Assembly (NCBI GenBank): GCA_902705835.1
Contig: CACSIN010000006.1
Span: forward strand, 1 to 32,934
DNA from: BD1-7 clade bacterium
GTDB lineage: Bacteria > Pseudomonadota > Gammaproteobacteria > Pseudomonadales > DT-91
Length of the DNA: 32,934 nt
Reading direction: 5' to 3'
In this document: piece by piece, positions 19,001 through 25,000 of the stretch
How the letters are laid out: each line of letters opens with the position of its first letter
Position numbering within the stretch: the stretch's first letter is position 1
The notes under the pieces: model-generated
Seen by the model: only the letters and a program-made list of their open reading frames with translations
The model's database searches: none
Told to the model about the DNA's origin: nothing
Position numbers and translations under genes: made by a program

Positions 19001-22000
19001 TCGAGCTGATTGTTAGGTTGCCGGTATCCAGTGACGATACTGCCGCGCTTTGTGTGAAATAGTTAAAACCGACTTGCACCAGAGGGTTAAACGCGGTGTT
19101 GCGTGGTAGGTTGAGTTGTTCGATCACCTGCTCGATAGGGGCATCTTGATGAGCAAATGCACCTAATACTTGATCTTTCACGCGGGCATAAAAATCCACC
19201 ACATCCGGGTTGTCAGAAAACCCGTTGCGTATGGCCATGGCGTTAACAAAAAAGCCAATCAGGCTTTCGGTGCCTTTGTGGTGGCGACCTGCAACGGGTA
19301 CTCCGATACAGACATCATCTTGACGGCTGATACGGCCGAGTAACAATTGTTGTGCACCCAACAGCACCATAAAAGGTGTGAGCCCTTGGGTCAGCGCAAA
19401 CTCACGAATGTGTGACACCAGCTCGGGTTGTAGTGAAAACGTCAGGCTGTGGCCGTTTTGGGTTTGTTGTGCCGGACGTGGTTTGTCTGTCGGCAATTGC
19501 AACTGCGTTGGCGCGCCAGCAAGCTGTTGTTGCCAGTATTGCATCTGGCGATCCAGATTTTCACCAGCCAGTACATGCTGTTGCCACCATGCGTAATCGG
19601 CATACTGGTAAGCCAGTGGCAGCAGTGCTGCGTGGGTACCGCTATCAGCAGCCAGATACAGAGCCGAGAGTTCACTTACAAATACTTCCAACGATGCGGC
19701 ATCGGCGATGATGTGATGCAGCGTAATCAGCAGCAGGTTTTGTTGATCGCTATAACGAAAGAGTTTAACCCGTAATAGTGGCGCGGATGTTAGGTCAAAC
19801 GGTTGGCCAGCTTCACGGCGGATCAATTGCTGTTGATCGTTTTCTTCATCGGCTGGGCTGTTGAAAGTTTCGGTTGTCTCGATTGTTTCGACAGCAAAAG
19901 GTAAGTCGATGGTTTCGCTGATCGTCAGAGAGAGGTTATCGCCTTCTTCAACAATACGCGTGCGGAAAATCTCATGGCGTTGAATCAGTTGTTCAAATGC
20001 CTGCTGGAGCGCGTCGACATTCAGCGTGCCATCAAGGCGCAAAGCCATGGGCATGTTATAGCTAGCGGCTTCAGGGGCGAGTTTATAGATAAACCACAAA
20101 CGCTGCTGGTTGAATGACAGCGGCAAGGGTTGATCTCGCATCACAGCTGTAACGGGCGGTAATGCAGAGGGTAAGCGTTCGGATTGCTCCAACACGGCTG
20201 CCAGTTGAGCGATGGTTGGTGCTTCAAAAATAGTGCGAACACTGATTTCAAGATCAAATGCGTGAGCGATATCTGCAACTACGCGTGTGGCCAATAATGA
20301 ATGGCCACCGAGCTCAAAGAAGTTATCGTTGATGCCGAGGTTTTCGGGTGCAATTTTGGGCAGCAAACTTGCCCAGATCGCAACTAGCTGATGCTGTGCC
20401 GGTGTTACCGCAGCAACATAGGATGCGCTGCTGGATTGCCAATCAGGCGCAGGTAGTGCTTTGCGGTTGATCTTGCCGTTGGCACTGAGAGGCCATGCAT
20501 CCAAGCGAATCAGGTGTGTTGGCACCATGTATTCGGGTAATTCTTGGCTCAGGTTGTGCTTGATCGTTGTTGAATCAATCGTCTCGTGAGTGGGGTCTTC
20601 TGTAAGGCTATTTGACGGGTTATTTGCAGCGTTTTCAGCAAGATAGTAACCCACCAATTGCAGGTTTTCCTGACTGCCATCGGGCGATTGTGCCGTCACG
20701 ATAGCTTCATCAATACCCGCCAAATTCTGCAGACGTGATTCGATTTCGCCCAGCTCAATCCGCAAGCCACGGATCTTGATTTGGTGATCGGTACGTCCTA
20801 GATATTCGATGTTTCCATCATCTAATAGGCGCGCAACATCTCCAGTTTTGTAGAGTTTCTCGCTAGGGTGGCTGCTTGCCTCTTTGCGTGCCTTAAAGGG
20901 GTTATCGATAAAGGTCGATGCCGTCAGCTCATCACGATTCAAATAGCCGAGTGCTAATCCTTTACCACCGATGTAAAGCTCACCGGCAATGCCTTGAGGT
21001 ACCAGATTTAGGTTGTCATCAAGGATATGTAGTTGGGTGTTGGCGATGGGTTTACCAATCGGAATGCTACGGCGAGTTTCATCCGCCACACAGGCATACC
21101 AGGAAACATCAATAGAGGCTTCAGTTGGGCCATAGAGATTGTCTAGGCGGGCATGGGGTAAACACCCATAAAAACGTCGTCCATGTTCAAGTTGTAGCGC
21201 TTCTCCCGAGCAGAAAACCTGACGGATAGACGCCAGTGTTTCGATCTTGTCAGTTTGTAGAAATACACCCAGCATCGACGGCACAAAGTGCAAAACAGTG
21301 ATGTTGTTAGTTTTAATGGTGTCACGCAGATAGATCGGATCTTTATGGCCGTCAGGTTTGGCAAAAACCAGAGTTGCCCCTTGCATTAATGGCCAGAACA
21401 GCTCCCATACCGAAACATCGAAGCTGTAAGGCGTTTTCTGCAAAATGCGATCGTTGGCATCGATCGGGTAGGCTTCTTGCATCCACTGTAAGCGATTAAT
21501 AATCCCTTGATGCGGCACCATTACGCCTTTCGGGTTACCCGTTGAGCCTGAGGTGTAGATGATATTAAACAGGGCATCCGGGCCGAATGGTATCGTCGGG
21601 TTATCAAGAGACTGGCCATGAACCATCGATGCCAAGTCGTCCATCCAGATTGTATTGGCCACACCTAATTGCTGTGCGGGGGCGACACTGGCATCACTGA
21701 TTAGAATACGAATGCCGGTATCTTCAGCCATAAAGCTCAGGCGGTCGATCGGGAAGTCGGGATCAAAGGGCACATACGCGCCGGCAGCTTTGAGAATTGC
21801 CAACAGCGCAACAGACATTCTGGGAGACCGATATAAACATACACCGACAGGCTGGTTAGGCTGCAGGCCGAGGCTTATTAGATGATGCGCTAACTGATTG
21901 GCTTGCTGGTTTAACTGGTCGTAAGTGAGGGCGTCATTGTCTGCCAGGGTATCAAAGGCAGTGGTATTAGCGCTTGCATTGACAACGGCAATAGCATCCG

Positions 22001-25000
22001 GTGTTTGCAAGGCTTGTTGTTCAATAATCTGATGTAACGCATCGAATGAGGGATAGCTTTTAGCGGTGGCGTTAATGCCATTCTGCCAGTCGAGCTGACG
22101 CGCTTTCTCGTCATCCGAAATCAAGGCCAGTTTGCCAATGGGCTGGTCTGGCGCAGCGACGATAGCCTCTAAAAGACCAACAAAATGATCCGCTAGGCGT
22201 TGAATGGTGTCGCGTTTAAACAGGCTGGTACGGTATTCAATGGTTGCTGACAATCCCCCGTTATTAGCACTGGTGTTTTTGCCTGCGGCTCCTGGGGTGA
22301 GGTCGATAACATTCAGGGTGATATCAAACTTTGCGGTAGTGTGGCTATCGGTATCGGTGAGTGCTTCAACCTCGATGCCATCAAACTGGCCCGAGAGCTT
22401 ATCGATATTGCTCGCTTCGGCGGCAGTCTGCAGAATCAACATCACTTGAAACAGCGGTGTTTGGCTTAACGAACGGGGCACACCCAGTTCATCCACGAGT
22501 TGCTCGAAGGCAATATCCTGATGCTGGTAAGCGCCCAGACTGGTGTTTTTTACCTGCTTTAACAGGTTGGCGAAGCTGTCGGTGTTTTCCCAATCAACAC
22601 GCATAACCAGTGTGTTCACAAACAAGCCAATCATGTTTTCCAAATCGGCGGCGCTGCGACCAGCCATCGGGCTGCCGATGGCGACATCTTGCTGATTGGC
22701 GTACTTGCCTAGCAACACACCAAATGCTGCGAGAAGTGTCATGTACAAGGTGGTTGATTGCTGATCTGACAATGCACGAATGCCGCGGGCAGTTTCAGCG
22801 GGAATATCAAAGCGCAGTTGTGCGCCACGGTTATCCAAGGTTGCCGGGCGTGAATAGTCGATCGGCAATTCGAGGGTTTCAGCGCCGGCGAGCGCGTCTT
22901 TCCAGTAGCTAACCTGTGTGGCCAGCACGTCGCCCTTGAGCCAGTCACGTTGCCAGATGGCATAGTCGGCATATTGAACGGATAACGCTGGCAACGCGTG
23001 TGGCAGTTGCAGTTTGTCGCTGGTATATAAGGCAAACAAATCGCGGATCAATATCTCCATCGACCAGCCATCGCTGATGACATGGTGCATATTCATCAGC
23101 AGCACCCAGTCGCCGGAAGCCTGTTGTTGAATCAACTCAGCTTTGAACAGAGGGCCGTTGGCCAAATCAAAGGCTGCGGTTGCAAACTCGCTAGCGCGTA
23201 GTAGCAATTCCTGATCGTCTTCTTCAACGACGTAAGCGGGGCATGTGAATGTCTCTGAGGTATCAATCTCTTGCCAGGCATCGCCTTTTTCGCTGACGAC
23301 ACGGGTGCGCAGAGATTCGTGGCGTTGAACCAGCTCGGCAAATGCCTTTTGCAATGCCGGAATATCAATACTGCCACGTAAACGCAGTGCAAACGGCATG
23401 TTGTAAACGGCCGAGCCGGGCATCAACTGGTCGATAAACCACATGCGCTGTTGTGCATAAGAAAGTGGTATTTGGGTTGGACGAATCTGTGAGACCAGCT
23501 TCGGTAGACGATTCTTCAGGCCTTGTTGCTGCCCTTCAATAATCTGAATGTGTAAAGCCAGTTCGGCAATAGTCGGGTTATCAAAGAGATCCCGTAATAC
23601 GAGATCGAGGTCCAACGATTCACGCAAACGCGCGATTGTTCGTGTCGCCAGTAATGAGTGGCCGCCGATATCAAAAAAGTTATCGTGTATGCCAACTTGA
23701 TCGAGTTCCAGCACTTGCTGCCAGACATCGGCCATTGCTGCTTCTTGATCGTTGCGAGGGGCAACATATTCGCTGCTGCTTAGCTGTAATTCAGGTATCG
23801 GCAGAGCTTTTTTATCAAGCTTGCCATTGGCCGTTTGCGGTAATGCATCCATCACCATAAAAGCTTGCGGCACCATGAACTTCGGTAGGTTTTCTGCCAG
23901 AGTTTCTTTGACGTGTTGCAGGTATTGCTGATGATCTTCAACCGCCGTTTGGCTAACGATATAGGCTGCCAGATACGTATCGCCGGTATCTTTACGGGCG
24001 ATAACAATAGCGTCGCGGATGCCATTCAGTGCGTTGAGCTGATGGGTGATTTCGTCGAGCTCGATGCGGAATCCACGCAATTTGACTTGATCATCTGCGC
24101 GGCCGAGAATTTCTAGCTGCCCGTTGGCGTTCCAGCGGCAAATGTCGCCGGTACGGTAAAGCCATTCGCTGGTATCACCACTGTGTTGGCGTTTAAACGG
24201 GTTGCTGATAAAACTGCTGGCGGTTTGTTCGGGTTTATTCAAATAACCCCGTGCCAGCCCGATGCCACTGGTGCACAACTCGCCTGCGACACCGGGAGCT
24301 ACTAACTGATTGTTTTTATCCAGCACATAGCAAAAGGTGTTTGTGATGGGGTGGCCTAACGGTATGCCTGCGCCGTCGAGATCGCTTGGTGCTATTGGGT
24401 GATAGGTAGTAACAACGGAATTTTCAGTCGGGCCGTAAGCATTGATGATTTGTGCCGGGGGCTGTTGCGATTCCATTACCGCACGAATTTTGACCGGGTC
24501 TGGCGCTTCGCCACCAACAATGAGTTGTTCAAAACTGCCAAACATCGCGGCATTTTCGCTGGCCATAACGTTAAACAACGCGACCGTTAGCAGGGCGATA
24601 TCGACATTGCCATTCGCCAATTTTTGCGCGAATGCTTCGCTGTCTAACAAGGTTTCTTTGTCGATGCCGATTAGGCTGCCGCCACTTAACAAGGCCCCCC
24701 AAATCTCCCAGGCTGATGCGTCAAAAGCGACGTTGCCGAGAAAACCAATACGTTTGCCAGCAGAAAAATTGATCAGGGTATCTAATGCTAAGCGTGTCAT
24801 GCCGCGTTGTGGCACTAGCACACCTTTGGGTTTGCCGGTAGAGCCTGAGGTATACATCAAATAGGCGAGCTGCTCGCCTTGATCACAGGACTTTTTGCAT
24901 CGCCAGTGGACGTCAAATTCCGCAGATGCGTGCTTGAGTGAATCAAGATCTATCAGGCGGTTGTCCGATCCCTCAGCAAGGCTCTCGGCAAAAACGGTTT

